From Agrocybe praecox (taxonomy: Eukaryota > Basidiomycota > Agaricomycetes > Agaricales > Agrocybaceae), in the NCBI GenBank assembly GCA_964017145.1, contig OZ024843.1, forward strand, positions 487,001 to 551,000: DNA of 64,000 bases, in the 5' to 3' direction. Positions 12,375 to 23,050 of this stretch are shown here, in pieces; positions within the stretch are counted from its first letter, which is position 1, and each line of letters starts with the position of its first letter. The notes beneath the pieces are model-generated. The model was not told where the DNA came from. It saw nothing but the letters and a program-made list of their open reading frames with translations, and did no database searches. The position numbers and the translations under genes are program-made.

Positions 12375-12894
12375 ATGCGTCTTTATGGCATCAATCTCTT
12401 TTGTATCCTTTGTAACTCCTTTTTCATGACCACTTATGCTAATAATACAAGCATCTCAAAATCGTGCGGCGTTAGCAACCGTAAGTCTTCTATGAGATAT
12501 TCGAGCAGCTTCTTTCGACTGCGCAATAAGTATACACGACTCAATTTTACGGCAACCTACACTAGTGGTACGAGCTTTGATTCAGCTTTTCGCCTCGAGG
12601 TTAATCCAATCTTTCAGCTTGAGTACATTGATTTCATGTATTTATTTCTTCTTCTCCGCCAGCTGTTCTTTGAATTTCCTAATCCTGCGTTGCAGCCGAA
12701 CATATCTGACTCATAGGATCGCCACTTTTCGGGGAAAGATAAGCCAAGCGACCCACGACCTGAAAATTTTACTTGAATCACCGGGTTATCGGTACCGATT
12801 GAAAATAGATCCCTTCAAGGCCGCCTTGTGTACCGCATACAAATTCAGAAGAAAGTGATTGGTTCGCCGTATCCTCAAGTTCTCTCTTACCATC
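12375..12894. other. Intergenic region, nothing recognised
   Basis: About 520 bases between the P450 and MFS paralogue 2, both on the plus strand. No conserved reading frame or repeat was seen. Confidence 0.4.
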
Positions 12895-14854
12895 ATGGAC
12901 GTGGACGACGTAGAGTTGGAAATTGTTCCACGTGCAATTTTGCATAAAAGAGATAAAACTGACCAACTCAACGAATCGAGTACGAGATATGACGGTCAAG
13001 ACACACAAGATGATAACCTACGAGAATTTGCAACGGAGCAAGAGGATCCATCTCTACCCCCTGTTGACGAAGTATGTACCTGCAAGCAAGATGGAATTTT
13101 CCTTGCTAATATTTATTGTAGGGCCGTCAAGCGTGGATTTTTTGCATAGCTGCATGCATGCTCGAGACGTTCGTCTGGGGTTGGAATAATACATACGGGA
13201 TTTTCCAAGGTTCGTTCATCGTATTAACCAAAGTTTTTTCCAATTTGGTTAATTGTCAAAGTTAGATTACTACTCGTCCCACCCTCCTTTCAATAAATCT
13301 TCTCAGGCGACATTATCAATTATCGGTACCACAAATTTAGCTATTCAATACATGGAAATCATGGTTATGGTTGCATGTTAGTACCGTTAAGTACTGGGCG
13401 AGACTTTGTCGTCATACTAACCTCCTGCTTAATATCCTTAGTTGTCCAGCGATATCCCGAGTATGCAAAACCCGTGATGTGGGGCGGCTTGGGAATTGCT
13501 GTCCTGGCACTACTCCTTTCTAGCTTTGCGACGAAAGTGAGTAACATTCTTTGCTTGGTCGATACAAAATATCAAACCCGTTGGATATCGTCTAGGTGTG
13601 GCAGCTTATCCTCCTGCAAGGAATTGTATTCGGTATCAGCGCCGGGGCATTCTACTCACCCGTGCTAGCGTGGTTGTCTGAATGGTTTGTTCGTCGAAGA
13701 GGTCTGGCAGGAGGACTTATTTTTGGCGGGTCGGGTCTTGGTGGATTTATTTTACCCCTCGTTATGGGATACCTCTTAGACGCAGTCGGGTTTCGATGGA
13801 CTTTGAGGTACTTTGTCGCCTATTCTCGTGAAGTTTTTATTTATTTGTTTCTGGTATCTGAATCCGTAGGATTTGGGCGGCCACCTTAGGTGTCGTGTCT
13901 GCGATATGTCTCCTAGGTATTCAACCTCGAATTCCACCACGGCCACCTTCGACAATGCAAATCCCGAGACAGCCTTGGTTACCCAATGATTTATCGCTTT
14001 TCAAGACTCCTTTATCCTTCTGCATGGTTGGTATTATTCCGCATTTATGTACCCCATGCCCCGACCGAACTGACTCAATTATTAGATGGGTATTAGTATC
14101 GTCCAAGCACTCGGATATTTCCCCGTCAGTCTTTTCATCCCAACGTATACATCATCTATATCGTCCGCCACTTTGCCTTCGACTATCACTCTCGCTCTCT
14201 TTAACGTCTCATGTGTGGTTACATACACGTTGTTTGGGAGAATCTGCGATTCGTACCCATACCCTTACGTCATATTTGCCAGCGGATTGGGCAGTGCTCT
14301 TTCGGCGTTCTTTATCTGGGGCTTTGCGACGTCATTAAGTTCTGTCTTTGCCTTCGCCGCGATATTTGGCGCATTCGTATGTCTTTTCTTACTTCTGGAA
14401 CATCCTTGGCTCATGTTTGCTCGCTCAGAGTGGTGGATTTGCTGGTGTCTGGCCAGCAGCAGCCTCAGATATTGGGGGTACATTTCTTCTATTTTTGTGA
14501 TTATGGTTGTCCGAATCATTTCTCACATCGATTCGAACATGCTTAGGATCAAAAGACAATATAACGAGCCTCGCTATAGGCTTTTTTGCCGGTGTTAAAG
14601 GAATTGGCGCTATCATTGGTCCTATTATTGCCGCCTCGCTACGCAGTACAGACCATGCAAAAACAGCCTTCGGTGGATATGGCTTCCGGAATATTGAAAT
14701 TTTTGTCGGTGAGTTTCCCCTTCGATTTCCGTATAGACATTATACATGTCCTGAATTCACATATTCAACCAAAGGGTCTATGGCCACCGCTACTAGTATT
14801 GGGGCCATTATTTTAGGCTATTTTTCGTCTTCGAGAAGGAAGGTCAAAGTGTGA
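12895..14854 (+). CDS. MFS transporter, monocarboxylate-type, paralogue 2
   Basis: Close paralogue of the carrier at 7226-9128, with the same gene architecture. Acidic N-terminal tail (MDVDDVELEIV, ending SLPPVDE), then WGWNNTYGIFQ, QRYPEYAKPVMW, RRGLAGGLIFGGSGLGG (near 13700), GVGFRW-type block as AVGFRWTLR, ICDSYPYPYV (near 14245), WPAAASDIGG and ATSIGAIILGYFSSSRRKVKV with stop at 14852-14854. Introns splice in frame, so it looks functional. The conserved RYPEYAKP and FGGSG signatures support the MCT-like assignment. It follows a P450 of the other family; together with paralogue 1 and the CYP64-like gene this suggests repeated local duplication of P450 and MFS genes. Confidence 0.9.
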
Positions 14855-15000
14855 TAGACTCTCTAGCATCTCGCTTGGATGTGCGTACTATATGCTAGAC
14901 CTGCTTTTTAGTGGTCTGTTTTCAGTCCAAAACAATGGTTTTATTACGATGACTGACGTTTACACAGATAATATTCAAACAAACAAAAAGGAACGCGTTC

Positions 15001-16010
15001 CTACAGTCGCGGACAATCAAAGTCATCCAATTTATTCGGTAAGTTTTCTTGAGTCCCAAAAGTATCTAGTATCATATATTGGGCAAACGATATAATGTAT
15101 AGACTCAAATAAATGTAATTCCACGAGCCGATTTTGCCAAAACTTGATTTCAAGAAATTTTCGCCCAAAATATTTGGCGCGGCCTAAAAATAGAGCAAAA
15201 ATCCCGAAAAATACATTTTTAGATAGCTCTCAGGAATCGGAGCTCGTACAAAAAAATTCACGGACTTTTATCGAGCCGTTCGCTCACCAAAAAATTCGCA
15301 AAATGCCATCAAAAGGTGGTCAACCTTCCAAAAGAAGCGAAATATCTCGGGTTTACGCAATCAACGCAAGTCCAAAGACATTTTAAATGTCCCTTCAGCC
15401 AGATTAACACCAATCATCGTGTCTGATGTCGATCAGACACATATAGGACCTGGGATCAACGAGACCATCTATGGTCAGTGGGAAGGTCAAAGTCCCACCA
15501 ACTGATAATAAATACCATAGTACTGGGGGAGGTGCAAATACCAATACAGAAAATTTGAGAAAAAACATTCCAAGATGCAAAGGATGCCGTTCAGAAATAC
15601 TTAGGAACTTGTCCTACAGATGTTATCCGGCGATTTATAAACCGCTCATGGAGGTTTATGGCTGCCTAGAGAAAAGGTTTGACAGGTCCTGCGGCTGGGT
15701 GGGCGGTAAAACAACAAAAACGGCACAAAACGGCCTCGGAGAGAGCAATGACGAACCTTGAGAGGGCGGCCGAGAAGTCTTGATAAGATAGCGGAGCCGG
15801 ACCGCCGATATTTCGCTTCCAATAACTCCCAAAAGTATCATTCAAATGGCCAAAAAATTTGGCGCGACAAAAACGTCGTGGGAATATTATGAAAGTACTG
15901 TTTTTAGGTTCTATTTGAAAATCTGGTCCCGAAAATCTAATTACTTTGTCCTAAAAAACTCTCGTTGCCGAGTTACCAAATTGGATGACTTTGATTGTCC
16001 GCGACTGTAG
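15001..16010. mobile_element. Non-autonomous DNA transposon with 33 bp TIRs and 6 bp TSD
   Basis: A 1,010 base element. The first 33 bases (15001-15033, beginning CTACAGTCGCGGACAATC) are matched perfectly in reverse complement by 15978-16010. A direct repeat GCGTTC flanks both sides (14995-15000 and 16011-16016), as expected of a target-site duplication. No transposase-like reading frame is inside, so it is non-autonomous. The interior is A-rich with several runs of the form ATTTTGGCGCG near both ends. Superfamily is not clear: a 6-base duplication is uncommon and would fit, for example, IS3EU- or Dada-like elements, but I cannot assign it. Confidence 0.9.
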
Positions 16011-16209
16011 GCGTTCAAACTTCATTCACAAATATACACGTGATGCTTTCTTGCCGATCACGAGCGTGATTTTAATTCAACGCGCCCGCTGGGCCCTGGC
16101 ACTTGTTGCAACGTTACATTTTAGGACTCCCTCCCTCTCTTGGACTTCCTCAAGCTCAAGTCAAAGTACTCTAGCTTAGCCGTGCTTATTGGATATCTAG
16201 CACGAAAAG

Positions 16210-16238
16210 CTCAGTTGTTTGTATGACAAACGACTGAG
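16210..16238. repeat. Hairpin-forming inverted repeat, copy 1
   Basis: Arms of 12 bases (CTCAGTTGTTTG and CAAACGACTGAG, one mismatch) around a TATGA loop. Nearly the same sequence recurs at 16322-16352. Confidence 0.8.
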
Positions 16239-16321
16239 TAATATGATACACACATACCTAGCACGAAAACCTAGGTTTACAAGTAAGTAAGAGTATGTTA
16301 AATACATGTAAAAGTTGCTCA

Positions 16322-16352
16322 CCTCAGTTGTTTGTATGACAAACAACTGAGG
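16322..16352. repeat. Hairpin-forming inverted repeat, copy 2
   Basis: Perfect 13-base arms (CCTCAGTTGTTTG and CAAACAACTGAGG) around the same TATGA loop as copy 1, about 110 bases away. Confidence 0.85.
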
Positions 16353-16839
16353 GGAGCTCGTAAAAATGAGTCAACTATTTATATTGTTTTTGTAGTTATT
16401 GCGAATGAATAAACATGATAAGAAATGAATGTTCGACACAGCAGTGTCCGGATTTGTGGAGAACAAATATATATACAAGGTACAGACAATAAACCGCAGA
16501 GAAAAGCAAGGAGAAAGAATTGAAATAAATAATATAATACGTACGGGGTATTGCTCGTGTCGCAGTTTGCCCTAAATATTCCAACAGTGCTTATTTCTAC
16601 TGCTACATACAAATGTCCCAATGCTTTACGTCACACTTGGCCCATTGAATATTGCGATCCATTGCGGCCCGCCATTGCTAGCGAACCATCTCGAACCCTC
16701 TCTGCCACATCTGGACCCTCCAAAGCTCTCTTACTTCTGCTTAATGAGGTCGAAAATATAACAGTTCGTGACAATTGGATTCTTCTTTATATATGCGTTG
16801 ATTATATATCAAACAGGTGGAGCTCTTCACTTTGAAGCT

Positions 16840-17570
16840 CTTGGAAATCATTTCATTGTTTTGAACACAATCGAAGACGTGAGACGAGTTGCTCGAAAAA
16901 CGAGCCAATATTTACTCTGATAGACCAAAAATTCCCGTCGCCCAGACTGTAAGATGATGTGGTTTCGCATTGGATATTATGGATGACGAGTGGAGATTAC
17001 ATCGAAAGATTTGCCATCAGCGCGAAGCTCAGAAGTATTTTCCGCTGCAGACCGAGAAAGTGCACGAGTTGTTATGAAATTTATTGGAACGGCCGAAGGA
17101 CTTCGAAGCTCATGAGATGTTCGATTTTTTATATTTGACCCGACAGCGCTTACTTTATTTTGTCCAGATCCTTGATATAATAATTGGGCAGAAGGAAAGG
17201 CCATATCCTTCATTAGTTACTGACAGAGTGCTCGAAAGGAAGTTCTCTAACCCAGATTCTGTTTCCCTCCTGAGAAAGAACGAGCCATCGACAATATTGT
17301 GTACACGATATAGGGCGGTACGTCATCCAGGCTTTATCCTAAACTTCTTGTGGTCCACACCTCCAAAACGTAGCTGCATCCGACGCGGTATATAAGGGTC
17401 CACTAGTTTATGTTGATAGTTCAAGGAATTTTTGGAATAACAATCTAAAATCAAGGTGGAAGCTACGTATGAAGAAGCCTCTATGACCTTTGAAGCTGGT
17501 ACATATACGTCTCCAGCCATCCATGATGGGACGTATGAGCTTGTGTGTGGCAAGAATTAAAGAATAGGGA
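16840..17570 (+). pseudogene. Decayed CYP64-like P450 fragment
   Basis: Matches the N-terminal half of the P450s at 1-1879 and 23051-25286: GALHFEALGNHFIVLN, DELLEKRA-type block, WRLHRKICHQ, AQKYFPLQTEKVHELL, LLERPKDFEAHE, then PSLVTDRVLERKF. Broken by a frameshift near 16880 (extra base in the EDV-DELLEK region), an in-frame TGA near 17075 (after HELL) and loss of the MGWD segment, the I-helix, K-helix and haem loop. A third copy of this P450 family, degraded in place. Confidence 0.8.
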
Positions 17571-18736
17571 TCGCGTGGAAGGAGTCGAAATCGATGTTTC
17601 AGAAAACCAGGGATGAGGCCTACTAGTAACTATAAGGAGGGCCGAGTATAACCAAGCTCTTACCCGTAGTATAATATCACACGGAATCCGTAACTATGCC
17701 CGTCTCTCGACGTTGGTAGATAAGGCAAGGCTGCCTTCATCTGATTCTGTGGTTTGTTCCATTATTCTAGGCCAGCGCTCGACGTCAAACCTATTTTAAA
17801 TCCAGTATGAGTCTGTATGACTACCCATGCCGGAAAAGCTCCACTTTATAATTTTAACAGATGTATAATAATATGCTCATATGCAAATAAAAATCAAACT
17901 GCGTAACCAAGGTAGAAATCGAGCTCTATCCGAGTCTAGTTCGATCGGTATAACTCGGCTATCAATTTGGGCGGTCCGGGGTCCCGCGCCTCCAAAAGTG
18001 AGAATGTCATTCATTCTCCGCCGAGTGCCCTTTGAAATTTGAACGTCGAATTGCGAGCAGCCTATTGTTGGTTGCTTCTCAATCTCAACAGTCAAGTGTT
18101 TGCATGGATATACTAAACTAAGGCAATAAATTATAAAGAATGTAGTTAGAACCTACGTAAGTCCGCTGGGGGGAAAACTTGTATGCAATATATTTCATAT
18201 TACCAGGTGGAAATGCAGGTATTTTATCTTACTATCTATGCTACCCGCCATCTATAAAACTACATCAAGAGCTGAAGCGCTGGCGTGCTGCTGTTCTTAA
18301 TTCAGTGTGCATGTTCGAGCGGAGATTTTATTTCTGAAGGCTCAAAAAATAGCATGCCGCCCGAAGCCGTTAGGGTTTTTCTCTCCGAGGATATCATTTG
18401 TTAGCGGAGTTATGTGACCGATCGAACGATACCTCAGCTCTATCTATACCATTTCCTGATACCGGCAACCAGCAGATGGCCATAATCTATGTACGAAAGA
18501 TTTACTAAGACCAAAAATAAACACCCTTCGGCGGAGCATCAGCAATTGCTCCAAATTTCCGTTGTTTCGCACTGCTTGAGCATATGGTGAAACGATCCGA
18601 TAATAGCTGCTCATGCTTTATATAAAGGAAGTGAACGAAGAGGAGCGAAAATCATATCAGCAGGTCTGACCTTTTCCCCCAGTGTGGCAGGTCCATACTA
18701 ATCAATCCGTACTCATCCGGCTACTCGTATCGCACG
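17571..18736. other. Intergenic region, nothing recognised
   Basis: About 1.17 kb without a recognisable gene. A TATATAAA box at 18619-18626 and the downstream leader belong to the secreted protein that starts at 18737. Confidence 0.4.
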
Positions 18737-19573
18737 ATGAGATTTATAACGTTTTTATTCGCATTCTTTGCCTGCTTATTCACTGTCTCCGCTCTCCCAT
18801 CACCTCTTCGCCCATCTGAGCGTCGTGTTCTGTTGGATACCAGCAACACAAAATCAATTTCATCCACCACGCGCGACGTCTTCGTTCGACACGACGATCC
18901 TCTTTTTGCGAGGTACTTCGACGATGTATACGACATCAGCGAGCGGGAGTTCCTAGAAGCGACCGTCGAGCCACGGGGCGGTATCGCCACGATAGCCAAA
19001 GCCGTGATAAAAGGTGTAATCAAGATCGTCGAATTGATAAAGGGAAAAATCGCGGCCGATAAACAGGTGACTTGAACGTTCCTCCTACATAGTAAAATTT
19101 GAGTTCAATGTCGCTAACGCGTGAATCGCGCTCTTAGAAAAGAAGTAAATGGACATCCGATATGGTTGCCCAGTTCAGGCAAAAATATCCTCATTATAAT
19201 TTTGTTATCTGCCATGTCAAGCACAAGACAAACTTCAAAGGCGTTCAAGGGAAGGACTGGGGACATAGCCATCATGAATTGAAGGTATCCTTTGGAAAAA
19301 CAGTCGGGTAAGTCAGATATTGCTTTTACGCGTTGTATACGACATCCAGACTTGACAATTAAATGTTTTCATAGCTACGAGGTATACTGGTTCAAAGAAG
19401 GCACGTTCAAGCGATTGGGCGATGGTGGATGGCTTAATGTTCGTGTCTCCTGAATTTCATTTGATTGCGCCCAAATTAATATCCATCCTTTGATATGATA
19501 GTGGTCCTACTCAGGATTCGTTAAAAGCGCAACCCAAAAGAACAGCTTCATCACGTTCAGCAAGCCACCTTAA
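18737..19573 (+). CDS. Small secreted protein, possibly DUF7888-like
   Basis: Spliced product of roughly 210 residues. Signal peptide MRFITFLFAFFACLFTVSALP, then a pro-like acidic/Ser-rich stretch (to about residue 85), an amphipathic segment GIATIAKAVIKGVIKIVELIKGKI, and a C-terminal domain with VICHVKHKTNFKG, WGHSHHELKVSFG, YEVYWFKEGTFKRLGDGGWLNW and SYSGFVKS. Four exons; the last stop is at 19571-19573. The GDGGxxNW core resembles small secreted fungal proteins annotated as DUF7888, but this is from memory and uncertain. TATA box about 110 bases upstream. Role unknown: the amphipathic helix plus secretion would suit an effector or antimicrobial function, which is inference. It interrupts the P450/MFS cluster. 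Confidence 0.72.
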
Positions 19574-19777
19574 CCCAATCTGGAGGTGGAAACAAACCCT
19601 ATTAACACACGCTGCCGTGACGTGTTGCTAGCGTACAGGGTAAAAACTCAAGAACGCGAGTAATCAGAATTGAATCTTGAATAGTATTAAAGCGCCCCAA
19701 GTGTTTGGTGTGCGGGATATATGCACTTTTGTGTGAAAAGCGACAAGGGCCTGGTGGATAGGAAACCGCGCTTGCTC

Positions 19778-21695
19778 TCAGGAGCGTTTCCTCTTCGAAG
19801 CTGAGTAAAATCCAAGAATCATAGCCCCAATACTTGTAGCAGTAGCCATCACCCCTGCATGACGATCAAAACGAGTGATGCAGATTGAACGAAACAATCA
19901 GAACTCACCGACAAAAATTTCTACATCTCTGAATCCGAAGCCACCGTAAGCAGTTTGCGCGTAACCATCATCGTGGTGCAGCGACGCGGCTATGAGCGGA
20001 CCTACGATGGCCCCTAAACCTTTGACGCACGCGAAGCATCCTATTGCGAGACTAGTAATGTGGTCTTTCGATCCTAAGGAAGTGATATTGATGATTGAGT
20101 ATATCTTTTTGAATCGTACCCTGCCGGGAAGTAGTACTGACCTCCAATATCAGATGCAGCTGCTGGCCAGATGGCCGCAAATCCGCCACTCTGAAGGAAG
20201 AATCAGGTATGGGTTAATGTATTATTCAGTGAAGAGCAGTGTAAAGAACATACGAATGCACCAAATATAGCCGCAAATGCAAATACGACTCCTAACGAAG
20301 ACGCGAATCCCCACAAAAAGAACGAAGAAAGCGCACTTCCGAAGCCACTCGCAAAGATGACGTATGGGTATGGGTATGAATCACATACGCGTCCAAAGAC
20401 TACGTAGGATACTACCGAGGCGACGTTGAATACTGCAAGTGTAATGGTTGAAGGCAAGGTTGCAGAAGATAGCGAAGACGTATACGTTGGGATGAAAAGG
20501 CTGACGGGGAAGTAACCTAGGGATTGAACAGTACCAATGCCCAACTGGAATATCGTAAGTAAAGATAGAGTTCATGCAGACATGTTAACGCACCATACAG
20601 TAAAGAAGAGGGCTACGAAGATGAGATAGATCTTTCGGCAGCCAAGGCTGTCTTGGTAAACGCATAGTCGATTTTCTGATTGGCGTTCTAGGATTGACGC
20701 CCAACAAAGCTATGCCGCAGGTTACCGCCAATATGGCTGCCATGATTCTGTACGAATGAGTCATAAGAAGAAAAAGTCGCAGAAGCAAGATAGTTTCTAC
20801 GTTACCTTAATGTCCACCGGAAACCGACTCCTTCTAATAAGTATCCCATTACAAGAGGTAATACGAAACCACCAACACCAGATCCACCAAAAATAATTCC
20901 TCCTGCGAAGCCTCTTCGACGAACGAACCATTCGGATAGCCACACCAGCACTGGAGCGTAGAATGCTCCGGCGCTTAAACCGAATATAACGCCTTGTAGT
21001 AAAATAAGGTGCCATACCTGTTTATTCGGATGAGTTCGACGACATAGAATGCATAAATTACCACAAACCTTATTCGCAAAACTCGATATGACAAGGGACA
21101 CAACAGCTACACCTAGGCCACTCCACATGAGGGGCTTCGCGTACTCTGGGTATCTTTGAATGACTAGAACAGGAACCATAAGTAAGGGCGCACAGTTGGG
21201 CTGTTCGATAATTTACCTGAAACCATAACCAATATTTCGAAATATTGGATCCCTAAAGACGTAGTACCTACAACCGAAATGGCTGCAGAGGTCGAAGTAT
21301 TGAATGGAGGATGAGATGAATAGTAATCTGCAGTACGCTTCAAATCAGATAGATGTATAATTAACCGAAAACATGATTAAACGACGCACCTTGAAAGATT
21401 CCGTATGTATTATTCCAACCCCACACTATAGTTTCTAGCATACACGCAGAAATGCAAAACAAGACTGCCTGACGGCCCTATGTGTTCAACTGGGTGTCAA
21501 CGCGGTTTTCCGGTCTCGTATATCGACCTATTTACTCACTTCGTCAACTGGTGGTAATTTTGCGTCTGTTGCGTCTCCCAGACCGCCCTCATCTATACTT
21601 CCGTCCTTGAAAGAATCCCGCTCGTCAATTTTCTCCCTTTTGTGAATGCTTGCACATGTCGAGGTATCGTTCAAGTCGAATTCCTCTGGGTCCAT
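19778..21695 (-). CDS. MFS transporter, monocarboxylate-type, paralogue 3
   Basis: Third paralogue, on the opposite strand. Starts MDPEEFDLNDT (ATG at 21693-21695), tail ends AKLPPVDE, then RQAVLFCISACMLET / WGWNNTYGIFQ (near 21420), QRYPEYAKPLMW (near 21145), RRGFAGGIIFGGSGVGGFVLPLVMGYLL (split here only by description; near 20900), ICDSYPYPYV-type VCDSYPYPYV (near 20370) and ATSIGAMILGFYSASKRKRS with stop at 19778-19780. Introns are in frame and I see no break. Its place between the secreted protein and a CYP64-like P450 mirrors the P450-MFS pairing on the left side. Confidence 0.88.
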
Positions 21696-22362
21696 CGCGA
21701 CGTATGTGGGCGAAAGGGAAGAGACGCAAAAGACATAGGAACACCGCGTCTCGACTCTCGAGGCCTCCGCGATCGATCGAAATAAACAATTTCTTGATGG
21801 CAAACGCAGACAAGCGCGCTTAAATGTGTACTGCATGCGGACAGACGAAGGCAGACGAAGGCCGTACAAGGCCGTACATATGTTCCACTTCCGCAAACGC
21901 GATCAGGTACTTAGTTAAACATTGAGCCGCTCGCTTATCCCCGAAAGGGAGACAAGCCGGTTTATTGTCTTTCACGGAGTATTTGAAAGCCTGGTATAAT
22001 AGAGTCAAAGAGCGATAGAAATAAATCGCAGATAGTAAATCGTGGTGTGACTCGGATTGTGGTTGTGGACAAGAGAGGAAAATTTCTAAAAATAACAAAT
22101 CAGACAGCTGCTGATTGCCGCTGACAAGACTACAAAATCCGATCAGTCACATGATACCTAATTTGAGCAGACGCGTCGCGTGGTAGCGCGTCCTAGCGTG
22201 TCCTCATTGGATAACTAGGAAATTTGAAAGTAGCGCAAGAAGCCGACGCACGTATTTCTAATATCTGGGTACATCTATAAAGTCTAGCTTTCCCCACCTC
22301 TTCAGTGAGTCAATGTAAAAAGTAGTGTCAGTTGAGCTGGAGGCTCAAATTATATTTAGAAA
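21696..22362. other. Intergenic region, nothing recognised
   Basis: About 670 bases. Contains a CG-rich run with ACGCGTCGCG and GCGCGTCC near 22172-22195, similar in composition to those near 9900 and 37980. Short direct repeat AGGCCGTACA near 21857 and 21867. No gene seen. Confidence 0.35.
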
Positions 22363-22770
22363 TTACGGCATGTCCTCCACATACCGTGCGGCATTAATTT
22401 CCGTGATACATTTGAGGAGGTTAAGGCTTATTTCTCTCGTAGCCCAAGTAGCGTCCAGCTTACCGAACATTTTCCTGATTGTTATCGGAAATGGGATGCC
22501 CCCAGTGAGAGACGTGCGCATTGCCTCTATAATTCGAGAAAATTATCTGTCGCTCATATGACGGTTCTCAATAGACTCCAAGAACTTGGCTGCATCTTGT
22601 TCAAGAGCTTCGATAGTGTCATGTTCTCCTTCACTGAGGGCAGAGAGAATGAAACATATGCTCCAGTTTCCTTTCATTCTATCGAGAAGTTCTCCGGCAA
22701 ACGGAGTGACAGAAATAAGTTTAACAGATGGATGAGTGTTGTCAGAAGAAAGTGCAGTGGAGTTTGAAGA
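22363..22770 (-). CDS. Hypothetical short protein
   Basis: Not recognised. Begins MSSNSTALSSDNTH (an in-frame ATG also at 22782), continues with LISVTPFAGELLDRMKGNWSICF and ALSEGEHDTIEALEQDAAKFLESIEN. A possible short intron with a weak donor (GTCATA) then joins to AMRTSLTGGIPFPITIRKMF and ends YVEDMP, giving about 125 residues. Composition is soluble and largely helical. It may be a real small gene or the end of a lost one; neighbours are P450 and MFS genes. Confidence 0.4.
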
Positions 22771-23050
22771 CATATCAGACAAAAGGTATATCTAAGGTGG
22801 ATTCGTTGTTGTTCAAGCTCAATAGACATCCGTGACTTGCAATTGTAAAGACAATGTAATTAAATGATGCATTGTGCTGCAACTTGGTTTAAGCGGTTGT
22901 GGTTTCACCATCAACATTGTACTAGTAGTGCATTTAGGAAGGTCCGTATGTACGAAGTAAAACGATAGCAGCCAACAATACAAACTGATAAAATGAACAC
23001 AATAACGTCCTGTCAGGTCAACGCTAATAAGGACTCGGAGTTTGGCCACT

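Larger units (their letters stand above)
16011..16839. other. Intergenic region with twin hairpins
   Basis: About 830 bases between the transposon and a decayed P450. It contains the two hairpin-forming repeats listed separately and two copies of CTAGCACGAAAA (near 16197 and 16258). No gene was recognised. Confidence 0.4.

Noticed and set aside
16210..16280. Helitron 3' end (hairpin followed by CTAG)
   Set aside because: The hairpin is duplicated and no 5' TC end or Rep/helicase gene is visible, so the assignment is not supported.
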